From an uncultured Oscillospiraceae bacterium (lineage in GTDB: Bacteria > Bacillota > Clostridia > Oscillospirales > Acutalibacteraceae), in NCBI GenBank assembly GCA_900547275.1, contig URGA01000019.1:1-27672 (forward strand): a DNA stretch of 27,672 bases, read 5' to 3'. The notes below the pieces were generated by a model, which was not told the origin of the DNA, did no database searches, and saw only the letters and a program-made list of their open reading frames with translations. Each line of letters opens with the position of its first letter. The stretch's first letter is position 1. Shown one piece after another: positions 18,354 through 26,950 of the stretch. The position numbers and the translations under genes were made by a program.

Positions 18354-21300
18354 TTGCTGAATTTCATTTTTGGCAGGTCCGGTTACGGAAAGATACATTT
18401 TATTTATTCAAAAATCAATGAATATGTTAATCAGGGTAAAACTGATATTATTCTGATTACTCCCGAGCAGTTTTCATTCTTCAACGAATACCGTTTGCTT
18501 GAAATGCTGGGAGAAGAAAAAGCAGGGCACGTTCAGTGCCTTTCTTTCTCGCGCCTTTCAAACGAAATACGCCGCAGATACGGAGCAGACGGACTTCCTT
18601 TGCTCTCAAAAGGCGGCAAAGCGATACTTATGAAAAAAGCTGTCTCTTCTGTGAAGGGCAGCCTTATTCTATTCGGTAAAAAAGCCGACAGCAGTTCTTT
18701 TGTATCATCAATGATTGAGATATATGACGAAATGAAGTCCTGCAATCTTAATGGTGATGAAATACTCCGTGCCGGCAGTGAGATGGACAGGGAAGTACTG
18801 AAAAACAAACTGTCGGATTTTGCAAAAATTATCTCAACTTATGATAACCTGATTGACGGAAAGTTTTCAGACCCAGCCGAAACTCTTACAAAACTTTATA
18901 CCAAGCTGAGCGGTCTTGGATATTTTAAAAATAAAATTGTATTTTTTGACGGATTTAACGGCTTTGTTGCCCAGGAGTACAAGATACTTGAAACTATAAT
19001 CGAAGAAGCAGAAAATGTATATTTCGCACTTGATACAGATACTTTCGGAAGTTCAGATAAGTACGACCTTTTTGCTTACGTTAATGAAACCGCTTCAATT
19101 ATTAAACGAATTGCCGAGAAACGCTCAATACCATTTACTGTTACACAGTGCAGTGAAAACAAAAGAGCAAAATATCAAGATTTAAAACTTGTTGAAAAAG
19201 AGTTGTTTTCCGATATTTCAGAAGAAAACAAATTAAACTGTGAAAACATTCGGATATACAGTGCGTCAAGCACAACAGACGCTTGTGACGATGTGGCAAG
19301 GCAGATTAAAAATCTTCTTCGTCATGGATATCGTGCTTCGGATATTGCTGTAACAATGCGCGATAAAAGCAAATATGAGGGAGTTTTAAATTCTGCATTT
19401 GAAAAACATGGAGTGCCTTACTTTGCCGATGAGCGACAGCCTGTTTCAACCCAGCCGATAATGGTGTTTGCTCTTTATCTTATCCGCTGTATTTCATATT
19501 CATATCAAAGTTCAGACATTTTCAGCCTTATAAAGACAGGTCTTACGGATGTTTCAGATTCTGATGATGTCTATCTGCTGGAAAACTATGTATACACTTG
19601 GAATATTAACGGCTCAGATTGGAAAAAGCCGTTTGAGCGTTCTCCAAGAGGTTTTGCCGGCGAACTAACTGAAAAAGATAAATTAGAACTAGAAAAAATT
19701 AATTCAGTTCGTGAATACGTGATATCACGACTGATAAAATTTCAAAAAAAAGTAAAAGGCGCAGAGCCGAAAGAAATATCAAAAGCAATTTTCGAAACTT
19801 TAAAATCATTTTGTGCAGACTCTCATCTTAGGGATATTGCAGTTTTTCTTAACGATAATAACGCATCAGCCCTTGCCTCAGAGCAGGCGCGCACCTGGGA
19901 TATGCTCATGGATATTCTCAACCAGATGGCTGTTATTTTGCCTGAAGAGCCAATGACAATGCGCGAGTTTTATGATTTGTTCCTGCTTGTGGTAAATACG
20001 GAAGATTTGGGAGAAATTCCTGTAGGTCTTGATAATATTCAAGTCGGCCAGGCGGACAGAATGAGATTTAACAATCCAAGGGCTGTTTTTATTCTTGGCG
20101 CAAACGAGGGAGAATTTCCCCAAACGGTCAGCGGCGGCGGACTTCTTACCGAAACTGAGCGTCAGGTGCTGGCGGAACATGATTTTAAGCTCTACTCATT
20201 TGGTGAAATACTTAATCTGCAGGAGCGTTATTTTGCATATAAAGCGTGCAGTGCGCCTTCTGAAAAGCTTTTCGTTACATATACGGGAAACACTGGAAGG
20301 GAAGAAACGCCTTCATCAATTGTAACAGGATTGCTTGAACTGTTTGATGACTTAAAACCTGAAAAATTCAATTATTTAGGCGGCGAAGAACTGCTGGATA
20401 CAGAGAGTGCGGCGTTTGAACTTATGGCGGGACAATTTTCAAATAACAGCCCGTTTTTCCAAACCCTTAGAAAATACTTTTCTGATGATCCAAGGTTTAA
20501 CGCCGTTAAAAACGTAGCCGAGGACCGAGAGCAAAATATAGAAAGCAAAGAAACGGCGCAACAGCTGTTTGGCAAGAATATGCTTGTTTCTGCTTCACGA
20601 ATAGAGGACTATTACACTTGTCCGTACCGCTATTTCTGTAAATTCGGCCTTTCTGCAAAACCAAGACAAAAAGCACAAATCAATCCGATGGCGCGCGGAA
20701 CCCTTATCCACTATGTCCTCGAAAAGATACTTTCAGATGTGGGCACAAAAAAACTGCCTTTGCTGACTGACAGAGAGATACACTCTCTTGTAGACGGTGC
20801 GGTAGAAAACTATTTCATAGAAAATATGGGCAACCCAAAAGATCTTCCCAAAAGATTTATGTACAATTTCCGCCGCCTTTCAAAAATGATTTATGACGTG
20901 GTGAAAAGGCTTGCCGCTGAGTTTTCCGTCTGTGATTTTGAAGCCAAAGCCTTTGAACTTTCAATAGATGATACCGGCGCTGTAAAGCCTTTTACTGTTG
21001 AACTTGAAAACGGCGGCTCTCTGAGAATACACGGCTCTATTGACCGTGTGGATGTGCTGAAAAAAGACGGAGAGCAGTACGTCAGGGTGGTCGATTACAA
21101 ATCGGGCTCAAAGGATTTCCGACTTGCTGATATTGTAAACGGGCTTAATCTGCAGATGTTTGTTTATCTCTTTAATCTTTTCCGTGACAAGAACTGCACT
21201 CTCAGCGGAATTCCTGCCGGAGTTCTTTATATGCATTCTTCCCGCTCAGTTATTTCTGTTGATAACAAAGCAGAAGCAGAGAAAAACATAATGGACAAGG

Positions 21301-21689
21301 AAGACAAGTCTTTTGCAATGAAGGGCATTGTTTTCTCAACCGGCGCAGACGAAATTCCCCAGGCAATGGAGCACGACCTTGCAGGAAAGTATATACCTGT
21401 AAAACTTGATAAAAAAGGCGACGTTAAAGGCTCTCTTGCTGATCTTGAAGAGCTGGGACTTCTTGAAGAAAAGATTTACAATCTTATGCGCAATATGGGA
21501 AATTCGTTACTTGAGGGTAAAGTTTCCCAGTATCCGGCATTTTCAAAAAGTCACGACAAGAACTGCGAATACTGTGATTTTTCATCAGTATGCAGTCTGA
21601 AAAAATCCGTTCCGAAACGTGAGTATGAAGAAATTTCAGATAAACAGGTAATGGATGAATTAAGAGAGGAGATGCCCCAAAATGCGTAA
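18354..21689 (+). CDS. addB: ATP-dependent helicase/deoxyribonuclease AddAB, subunit B
   Basis: AddB pairs with AddA to process double-strand DNA ends for RecA; it carries one nuclease domain and the Chi-recognition region. With the TTG start at 18354 the product begins LNFIFGRSGYGKI and has 1111 residues, normal for AddB. The C-terminal RecB-type nuclease is seen in HGSIDRVD and VVDYKSG (D914, K916). The iron-sulfur cluster cysteines are all present: C756 in YYTCPYRYF and C1071, C1074 and C1080 in CEYCDFSSVC, spaced as in Bacillus AddB. The N-terminal Walker A is odd: GRSGYGKI has Ile where Thr or Ser normally follows the lysine. It overlaps addA by 8 nt (ATGCGTAA), so the subunits are translationally coupled. 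Confidence 0.95.
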   Translation: MLNFIFGRSGYGKIHFIYSKINEYVNQGKTDIILITPEQFSFFNEYRLLEMLGEEKAGHVQCLSFSRLSNEIRRRYGADGLPLLSKGGKAILMKKAVSSVKGSLILFGKKADSSSFVSSMIEIYDEMKSCNLNGDEILRAGSEMDREVLKNKLSDFAKIISTYDNLIDGKFSDPAETLTKLYTKLSGLGYFKNKIVFFDGFNGFVAQEYKILETIIEEAENVYFALDTDTFGSSDKYDLFAYVNETASIIKRIAEKRSIPFTVTQCSENKRAKYQDLKLVEKELFSDISEENKLNCENIRIYSASSTTDACDDVARQIKNLLRHGYRASDIAVTMRDKSKYEGVLNSAFEKHGVPYFADERQPVSTQPIMVFALYLIRCISYSYQSSDIFSLIKTGLTDVSDSDDVYLLENYVYTWNINGSDWKKPFERSPRGFAGELTEKDKLELEKINSVREYVISRLIKFQKKVKGAEPKEISKAIFETLKSFCADSHLRDIAVFLNDNNASALASEQARTWDMLMDILNQMAVILPEEPMTMREFYDLFLLVVNTEDLGEIPVGLDNIQVGQADRMRFNNPRAVFILGANEGEFPQTVSGGGLLTETERQVLAEHDFKLYSFGEILNLQERYFAYKACSAPSEKLFVTYTGNTGREETPSSIVTGLLELFDDLKPEKFNYLGGEELLDTESAAFELMAGQFSNNSPFFQTLRKYFSDDPRFNAVKNVAEDREQNIESKETAQQLFGKNMLVSASRIEDYYTCPYRYFCKFGLSAKPRQKAQINPMARGTLIHYVLEKILSDVGTKKLPLLTDREIHSLVDGAVENYFIENMGNPKDLPKRFMYNFRRLSKMIYDVVKRLAAEFSVCDFEAKAFELSIDDTGAVKPFTVELENGGSLRIHGSIDRVDVLKKDGEQYVRVVDYKSGSKDFRLADIVNGLNLQMFVYLFNLFRDKNCTLSGIPAGVLYMHSSRSVISVDNKAEAEKNIMDKEDKSFAMKGIVFSTGADEIPQAMEHDLAGKYIPVKLDKKGDVKGSLADLEELGLLEEKIYNLMRNMGNSLLEGKVSQYPAFSKSHDKNCEYCDFSSVCSLKKSVPKREYEEISDKQVMDELREEMPQNA

Positions 21690-24600
21690 GTGGACCGAAG
21701 CCCAGGAAAATGCAATTAACGCAAGCGGCGGCACAGTACTCGTAAGCGCGGCCGCGGGAAGCGGAAAAACTGCCGTCCTTGTTCAGCGTGTTATAAATCT
21801 GATTACCGGTGAAAATCCTGTTGACGTTAACAGACTTCTTGTTGTTACGTTTACAAATGCTGCAGCTGCGGAAATGAAATCCAGAATTTCAAAATCTCTT
21901 CAGGATATTATCCGAAAAGATAAAACAAATGCCAATGCAAGACGTCAGCTTTCGCTTTTACCGATGACAGACATATGCACAATCGATTCATTTTGTCTTA
22001 AACTCGTTCGTGAAAACTTCTTTGAACTTAACATTAGTAACGATTTCAGACTTCTTGACGAAAGCGAAAATGATCTTATTGCAAATGAAGCTGTTAACAA
22101 CGTTCTTGATGAGTATTACGAAAAAGCAGATCCTGATTTTATCCGTCTTGCCGAAGCGTTTACCCAGCCGGATAACGACAAAAATCTGATTGATATTATA
22201 AAAAAACTCTTGCAGTATATCTTTGCACAGCCCTTTCCGTTTGAATGGCTGGATGATGCACTGAAAAGATACGACCCAAACGTTCCTTTTGAAAGTTCTG
22301 TATGGAAAAAAGTACTTGCCGACGAGATACGCCCGCTGCTGGATGACAGTTCTTATCTTGTATCATGTGCAGTTGATGCTCTTCCCGCTGACGAGGAATA
22401 CGATAAATATCGGGATTTGTTCAATAATGAAAGCAAATATCCTGATGAACTAAGAAAACTTCTTGATAAAGACTGGGACAGCTTTATGAAAGCCGCTTTG
22501 TCTCTTAAGTTTGACCGCTTTCCAACGGTTAAAAAAGCTGACCCGGAAATCAAGGGATATGTTAAACTTTTACGCGATCAGTATAAGAAAATCCTTACCG
22601 ATTCAAAAAGCGGTGTTCCCAGTTTTATTACAGGAGATTCTGCCGACTACGCCGAAGATGTGAAAATTCTTTATCCAATTTATCAGTCGCTGATACAGGT
22701 GGTAAAGGACACGCATAAGGCAATAAGAGAAATTAAGAGTGAAAGAAGCGCCTATTCCTTTGCGGATATTGAGCATTTCGCTCTTGAACTTCTTTTTGAG
22801 AAGGACGAAGAAGGCAACGCGGTAAAATCAGATTATGCAAAGGCTCTGGAAGAAAGTTATTATGAGATACTTGTAGATGAGTATCAGGACACCAACGAGG
22901 CTCAGGACAGGTTGTTTGCATGCCTTTCAAACGGTAAAAACAGATTTATGGTAGGCGACGTAAAACAGAGTATCTACCGTTTTAGACTTGCCATGCCTTG
23001 GATTTTTACCGAAAAGAAAAATAATTACCTTCTTTACAATTGTAATGAGCCGCAGTTTCCGGCTAAAATTATTCTTGATAAGAATTTCAGAAGCCGAAAA
23101 GGTATTTGTGAATATGTAAACCATATTTTCTCTTTGTTTATGAATACAGGGGCAGGGGAGTTGACTTATCCAAAAGAAGATTATCTTGTTCCAGGTGCTG
23201 ACTATGAGCCCGCGCAGGCTCCTAGTGCCCAGCTACATATAATAAACGAAGTCCTTTCGGCTGATATGGATAAAAAAGAAGCCGAGAAGATTGCACTCCT
23301 GATACAGAAAAAAGTAAAAAGCGGGGAACTGATAAAAGATGGTGATACATACAGACCTGTGAGATACGGCGATTTTGCAATTTTAATGCGCTCGCTTCGT
23401 TCCCATGCTCCCGAGTACGCCGAAGTTCTTCAGTCCCTGAACGTTCCTGTTGTCTGCGACAATTCAACAAGCCTTTTTGATAACGCTGAAATCCGTTTGC
23501 TGCTGTCATTGCTTCAGGTTATAGACAATCCTATGCAGGACATTCCGCTTCTTACGGTAATGACTTCTCCCGTTTACGGATTTACTCCTGACGAATTGGC
23601 ACAGCTTAGAATAAATGCAGGAAATGTTCGTAATTTCCACAACGCTGTTTTCTCAAACAAAAACTGTGAGAATGACAAGTGCAAAGCTTTTATAGAAGAT
23701 ATACGTTTGCTGAGAAAAGAAGCGGTAACCCTTTCTATTTCAGCATTTATAAGAAAACTTGTCCGCGATAAAAGTATTCTTGCTTTTGTATCCGCAATGG
23801 GAAATGGCGACCAGCGGCAGGCTAATATGGAATGCTTTATTGCCCTTGCTGACAGATTTGATATGAGTAACGGAGTGGGTCTCACGTCTTTTCTTCGTTA
23901 TCTTGACAGTATTATGAACGCTGACAGAACTGTCGAAAGCGCTCCCGTGATTTCATCAGACAGTAACGCGGTTAAAATCATGAGCGTACACCATTCCAAG
24001 GGACTTGAATTTCCTATTTGTATTCTTGCTTCAGCAGGCAGAAAATACAACGACAGGGAATTATCAGAAAAACTACTTCTTCATCCTGTTCTCGGATTTG
24101 CTTCAAAATGCCATGATGAGGAAGGTTTCTTTGACTATCCCACTTCTGCTCACACAGCTGTTAAGAAAAAAACATATCAGGCAATGATGAGCGAATCGCT
24201 CAGAGTTCTTTACGTTGCTCTTACCCGCGCTAAAGAACAGTTTATTTCGTTCATTTCTCTTAAAAATTTAGAAACGTCGATTAACAACTGCGCTTCTATA
24301 CTGGCAACCGGGAAGCCTGATCCATATCTTGCTTCAAGAGCTTCTTCTGATGCAACGGTTCTACTTACAGCAGCTCTTACCCATAAAGACGGCAAGGTGC
24401 TGAGAGATCTTACAGAAATCGACGTGCCCATTATTCCTGCTGACTACTCAATGGAAATAGTATTTGATGACCGGGAAGTAACCGAAACGCAGACTGAAGA
24501 AGATGAAGAGCTTACTTTTGACCCGAAGCTTCTTGAGGTTATGAAAGAGAGATTTTCATATCAGTATGAATATTCTGACCTATCAAAAATAAGCGCAAAG

Positions 24601-25185
24601 CGCACTGCTTCTGACCTTGATGAAAAATCATTTTCAGCTGAATTTTTTGCCAGTTCTGTTCCTGCGTTTATGAATACAGGCGGTCTTACTCCTGCTCAAA
24701 AGGGAACAGCTATGCATACCTTTATGCAGTTTTGCGACTATCAGAAAGCCAAAACCTGCCCTGATGATGAGATATCAAGAATGGTCGAAAACGGTTTTCT
24801 TTCATCCGAGGAAGCAGAAACTATTGACCGTTCAAAGCTTAAAGATTTCTTTGACAGTGATTTTGCTAAGAGAATATTTAATTCAGATAAGGTCTATCGT
24901 GAATTTAAAATTTCATCTTTTGTTCCTGCAAGAGAAATAGAGAACGTCTTGTCAGACGATAAGATACTTGTTCAGGGAATTGCAGACTGCGTTTTTGAGG
25001 AAAACGGCAGTCTCGTACTTCTTGACTACAAAACAGACAGGGTAAAAGATCAGTCTGAATTATTTGAAAGATACAGAAAGCAGCTTGATTTTTATAGGTT
25101 TGCTATCGAAAAAACTCTAAAAAAGCCCGTAAAAGAGGTTTATCTTTATTCTTTTTCGCTGTCTAGGCCCTGCCTTTATAAATAA
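21682..25185 (+). CDS. addA: ATP-dependent helicase/deoxyribonuclease AddAB, subunit A
   Basis: AddA is the superfamily 1A (UvrD-like) 3'-5' translocating motor of AddAB and carries the second nuclease domain. Motif I is SAAAGSGKT (K29), motif Ia follows in VVTFTNAAAAEMK, motif II is DEYQDTN (399-405), motif III is VGDVKQSIYRFR, motif V is VKIMSVHHSKGLEFP and motif VI is LRVLYVALTRAKE. The C-terminal nuclease contains GTAMHTFMQF, then IADCVFEENG and LLDYKTD (D1115, K1117). Length 1167 aa is slightly shorter than Bacillus AddA (about 1230). GAGGAG lies shortly upstream of the ATG. It is the last gene of the long ligA-to-addA run; no strong terminator follows, only an A+T palindrome at 25192-25209. 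Confidence 0.97.
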   Translation: MRKWTEAQENAINASGGTVLVSAAAGSGKTAVLVQRVINLITGENPVDVNRLLVVTFTNAAAAEMKSRISKSLQDIIRKDKTNANARRQLSLLPMTDICTIDSFCLKLVRENFFELNISNDFRLLDESENDLIANEAVNNVLDEYYEKADPDFIRLAEAFTQPDNDKNLIDIIKKLLQYIFAQPFPFEWLDDALKRYDPNVPFESSVWKKVLADEIRPLLDDSSYLVSCAVDALPADEEYDKYRDLFNNESKYPDELRKLLDKDWDSFMKAALSLKFDRFPTVKKADPEIKGYVKLLRDQYKKILTDSKSGVPSFITGDSADYAEDVKILYPIYQSLIQVVKDTHKAIREIKSERSAYSFADIEHFALELLFEKDEEGNAVKSDYAKALEESYYEILVDEYQDTNEAQDRLFACLSNGKNRFMVGDVKQSIYRFRLAMPWIFTEKKNNYLLYNCNEPQFPAKIILDKNFRSRKGICEYVNHIFSLFMNTGAGELTYPKEDYLVPGADYEPAQAPSAQLHIINEVLSADMDKKEAEKIALLIQKKVKSGELIKDGDTYRPVRYGDFAILMRSLRSHAPEYAEVLQSLNVPVVCDNSTSLFDNAEIRLLLSLLQVIDNPMQDIPLLTVMTSPVYGFTPDELAQLRINAGNVRNFHNAVFSNKNCENDKCKAFIEDIRLLRKEAVTLSISAFIRKLVRDKSILAFVSAMGNGDQRQANMECFIALADRFDMSNGVGLTSFLRYLDSIMNADRTVESAPVISSDSNAVKIMSVHHSKGLEFPICILASAGRKYNDRELSEKLLLHPVLGFASKCHDEEGFFDYPTSAHTAVKKKTYQAMMSESLRVLYVALTRAKEQFISFISLKNLETSINNCASILATGKPDPYLASRASSDATVLLTAALTHKDGKVLRDLTEIDVPIIPADYSMEIVFDDREVTETQTEEDEELTFDPKLLEVMKERFSYQYEYSDLSKISAKRTASDLDEKSFSAEFFASSVPAFMNTGGLTPAQKGTAMHTFMQFCDYQKAKTCPDDEISRMVENGFLSSEEAETIDRSKLKDFFDSDFAKRIFNSDKVYREFKISSFVPAREIENVLSDDKILVQGIADCVFEENGSLVLLDYKTDRVKDQSELFERYRKQLDFYRFAIEKTLKKPVKEVYLYSFSLSRPCLYK

Positions 25186-25199
25186 TTTGAAAAAAATGC

Positions 25200-25228
25200 T
25201 TGCATTTTTATGTCTTATATGATAATAT
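25200..25228 (+). promoter_or_regulatory. Sigma-A-type promoter for rpmE
   Basis: TTGCAT (25200-25205) and TAATAT (25223-25228) are 17 bp apart, with an extended -10 TG-a at 25220-25222. The -35 overlaps a palindrome (AAAAATGC at 25192-25199, GCATTTTT at 25202-25209). Its first 13 bases match the dxs promoter. The shifted reading GATAAT at 25221 has only a 15-bp spacer and is less likely. Confidence 0.7.
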
Positions 25229-25268
25229 ATCAAAGCATTATGACAAACTTGTAAAGAGGTGAAAGTGA

Positions 25269-25475
25269 ATGAAGGACGCAATTCATCCTAAGTACGAAAC
25301 TTGCACAGTTAAGTGTGCCTGCGGTGCTACTTACGAAACAAAGAGCACAAAGGGCGACATGAAAGTAGATATCTGTTCAAAATGCCATCCTTTCTATACA
25401 GGAAAGCAGAAGCTTGTTGATACAGGCGGTCGTGTAGACAGATTCAACAAGAGATTTGCTAAGAAGGCTGACTAA
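25269..25475 (+). CDS. rpmE: 50S ribosomal protein L31, zinc-binding form
   Basis: This small protein bridges the 50S and 30S subunits. The 68-residue length and the [17 protein letters not shown] start identify L31. The zinc-binding (C+) form is clear from C16 and C18 with C36 and C39 ([11 protein letters not shown]). The ending [11 protein letters not shown] is the normal RNA-contacting tail. A strong GAGGTGA (25256-25262) lies 6 nt before the ATG. The gene has its own promoter and is closed by its own terminator 7 nt after the stop. In Bacillus, zinc-type L31 can be displaced by a zinc-free paralog during zinc starvation; no such paralog or Zur site is visible here. Confidence 0.97.
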   Translation: MKDAIHPKYETCTVKCACGATYETKSTKGDMKVDICSKCHPFYTGKQKLVDTGGRVDRFNKRFAKKAD

Positions 25476-25482
25476 AACAATG

Positions 25483-25513
25483 CGGGCAACGAGTTTTCGT
25501 TGCCCGTTTTTTT
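25483..25513 (+). terminator. Intrinsic terminator after rpmE
   Basis: A 10-bp perfect stem (25483-25492 with 25497-25506, CGGGCAACGA / TCGTTGCCCG), a 4-nt loop and seven T's (25507-25513). The likely ribosome binding site of the next gene (GGTG) begins right after the T-run. Confidence 0.95.
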
Positions 25514-25523
25514 GGTGTTGTTT

Positions 25524-26147
25524 ATGGAAAAAGCATACAGAACAATTAAAGAAGAAGCTTTTGACGAATTTATTGAAAAGAAGTCGCGTTTTATCGGTTA
25601 TGCAAAACCGGTAACTACTCAGGAAGAAGCGGTGGCTTTTATTTCCCAAATAAAACAAAAGCATTGGGACGCTACCCATAACGTTTCAGCTTATGTTTTG
25701 AGGGAGCAGCATATACAGCGCTCGTCAGACGACGGAGAGCCCAGCGGAACGGCGGGTGTTCCTGTTCTTGACGTCCTGCTAAAAGAAAATCTTGTTGACG
25801 TCTGCGTAGTTGTTACCAGATATTTCGGAGGAATTCTTCTTGGAGCCGGAGGTCTTATAAGGGCGTATTCCCATGGTTCAAAAATTGCTGTTTACGCGGC
25901 AAAAATCATTACAATGGCGCCGTGTTCCGTCCTTAGCCTGACCGTTGATTACAGTTTTTATGACAGACTGAACATTCTGTTAAATGAATTTTCTGCAAAT
26001 ATAGAAAACAGCGAATTCGGTGAAAATGTTACGATAACTTTTTCTTTGGACGAAAAAGCTGTAGATGCTTTTCAGGAACAGCTTACCCAGCGTAGCAACG
26101 GAAAATATATAACTAAAAAAATCGGAGAAAAATTTGCCGAAGTATAA
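25524..26147 (+). CDS. YigZ/IMPACT-family protein
   Basis: This matches the YigZ family (UPF0029 N-terminal domain plus a DUF1949-type C-terminal domain), related to eukaryotic IMPACT; bacterial function is not firmly established. Typical segments are EKKSRFIGYAKPV (19-30 region), ATHNVSAYVL, RSSDDGEPSGTAGVPVLDVL (67-86) and VVVTRYFGGILLGAGGLIRAYS (about 96-116). Length 207 aa is normal. I use the ATG at 25524, 6 nt after GGTG at 25514-25517; upstream alternatives would start inside the rpmE terminator stem. No separate promoter fits in the 10 nt between terminator and start, so expression may come from read-through of the rpmE terminator or from a promoter within rpmE that I cannot identify. 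Confidence 0.92.
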   Translation: MEKAYRTIKEEAFDEFIEKKSRFIGYAKPVTTQEEAVAFISQIKQKHWDATHNVSAYVLREQHIQRSSDDGEPSGTAGVPVLDVLLKENLVDVCVVVTRYFGGILLGAGGLIRAYSHGSKIAVYAAKIITMAPCSVLSLTVDYSFYDRLNILLNEFSANIENSEFGENVTITFSLDEKAVDAFQEQLTQRSNGKYITKKIGEKFAEV

Positions 26148-26154
26148 TTTTTCC

Positions 26155-26192
26155 AAAACCTGCCAATCCTCAGGGAGAAAGGCAGGTTTTTT
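26155..26192 (+). terminator. Intrinsic terminator after yigZ, overlapping the spoIIR ribosome binding site
   Basis: A 10-bp stem (AAAACCTGCC at 26155-26164 with GGCAGGTTTT at 26181-26190), a 16-nt loop and a six-T run to 26192. The 3' arm contains AGGCAGG, the only plausible ribosome binding site for spoIIR, 8 nt before its TTG. Confidence 0.88.
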
Positions 26193-26194
26193 AT

Positions 26195-26797
26195 TTGAAA
26201 TTTTTGAAGGTATTTTCAGCATTGGTACTTACGTTCGTTATAATTGCTTCTTACACGGCTCCTATTATTAAGACAAGCGAGAGAGTGCAGGAGGACGTTT
26301 TTCGCCTCCATATTCTCGCAAACTCGGATACTGAAGAAGATCAATCGTTAAAGCTGAAAGTACGCGATTATGTGCTTGAAAACTGCGGAGTATTTGATAA
26401 CTGTAAAACTGTTGAAGAGGCTATTGCGGCGGCAAAAGAAAATATAAATGAAATAGAAACGCTTGCAAATGAATGTCTTAAAGAGCAGGGGAGCAGTTAT
26501 TCTGCGAAAGTAAGCGTTGCTAAGGAATACTTTTCTACACGCGTTTATGACAGCATAACTCTTCCCGCCGGGTATTATCAGGCACTCAAAATAGTTATCG
26601 GTTCAGGTAAAGGTCATAACTGGTGGTGCATTGTGTTTCCTTCAGTATGCCTCTCAGCCTGTACAGAAGACGATATGGCGGCTTATCTTGATGAAGACGA
26701 AGTTAATCTAATAGAAAATAAAAACGGCTATGCAGTCAAATTTAAAGCAATTGAAATATACGAGGATATAAAGAAGAAAATTAAAGAAAATCATTGA
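26195..26797 (+). CDS. spoIIR: Stage II sporulation protein R
   Basis: SpoIIR is made in the forespore, secreted into the intermembrane space, and triggers SpoIIGA to process pro-sigma-E in the mother cell. The N-terminal hydrophobic segment (about residues 5-19, after MKFLK) fits its signal or anchor. The family signature RLHILANSDTEEDQSLKLKV lies at residues 37-56, and the C-terminal WWCIVFPSVCL is also characteristic. Length 200 aa is normal. No ATG or GTG lies near the N-terminus, so TTG at 26195 is the start, 8 nt after GGCAGG (26181-26186). Expression should be sigma-F-dependent by family knowledge; GTATA at 26142-26146 could be a -35, but I see no convincing matching -10. Its stop codon falls inside the tRNA promoter. 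Confidence 0.93.
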   Translation: MKFLKVFSALVLTFVIIASYTAPIIKTSERVQEDVFRLHILANSDTEEDQSLKLKVRDYVLENCGVFDNCKTVEEAIAAAKENINEIETLANECLKEQGSSYSAKVSVAKEYFSTRVYDSITLPAGYYQALKIVIGSGKGHNWWCIVFPSVCLSACTEDDMAAYLDEDEVNLIENKNGYAVKFKAIEIYEDIKKKIKENH

Positions 26798-26822
26798 CTT
26801 TTTTCATAAATTATTTTATTAT
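26794..26822 (+). promoter_or_regulatory. Sigma-A-type promoter for the tRNA-Leu pair
   Basis: TTGACT (26794-26799) and TATTAT (26817-26822) are 17 bp apart. Transcription would begin near 26829, a few bases before the first tRNA. The -35 contains the spoIIR stop codon TGA (26795-26797). Confidence 0.75.
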
Positions 26823-26835
26823 ATTTGGGATATGT

Positions 26836-26922
26836 GCTGGTATGGCGAAATCGGCAGACGCAAGGGACTTAAAATCCCTCGGTGGCAACACCGTACCGGT
26901 TCAAGTCCGGTTACCAGCACCA
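26836..26922 (+). tRNA. tRNA-Leu (anticodon UAA)
   Basis: The acceptor stem GCTGGTA pairs with TACCAGC at 26912-26918, followed by discriminator A and an encoded CCA (26920-26922). The anticodon loop is ACTTAAAAT within the GGGA...TCCC stem, giving anticodon TAA. A long variable arm (CGGTGGCAACACCG) marks a class II tRNA, and the T arm carries GGTTCAAGTCC. It reads UUA and UUG codons. Confidence 0.97.
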
Positions 26923-26928
26923 TATTAG

Positions 26929-26941
26929 GCGGGTAATCCGC
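26929..26941 (+). other. Small hairpin between the two tRNAs
   Basis: GCGG (26929-26932) and CCGC (26938-26941) flank a 5-nt loop in the 28-nt spacer between the tRNAs. It lacks a T-run, so it is not a terminator; it may simply be a spacer structure near the processing site. Confidence 0.35.
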
Positions 26942-26950
26942 TTTATATAA

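Noticed and set aside
25192..25209. AAAAATGC/GCATTTTT palindrome as the addA terminator
   Set aside because: The palindrome leaves only 2 nt for a loop and its stem is almost all A-T. It might terminate weakly, but it is better explained as part of the rpmE promoter region.
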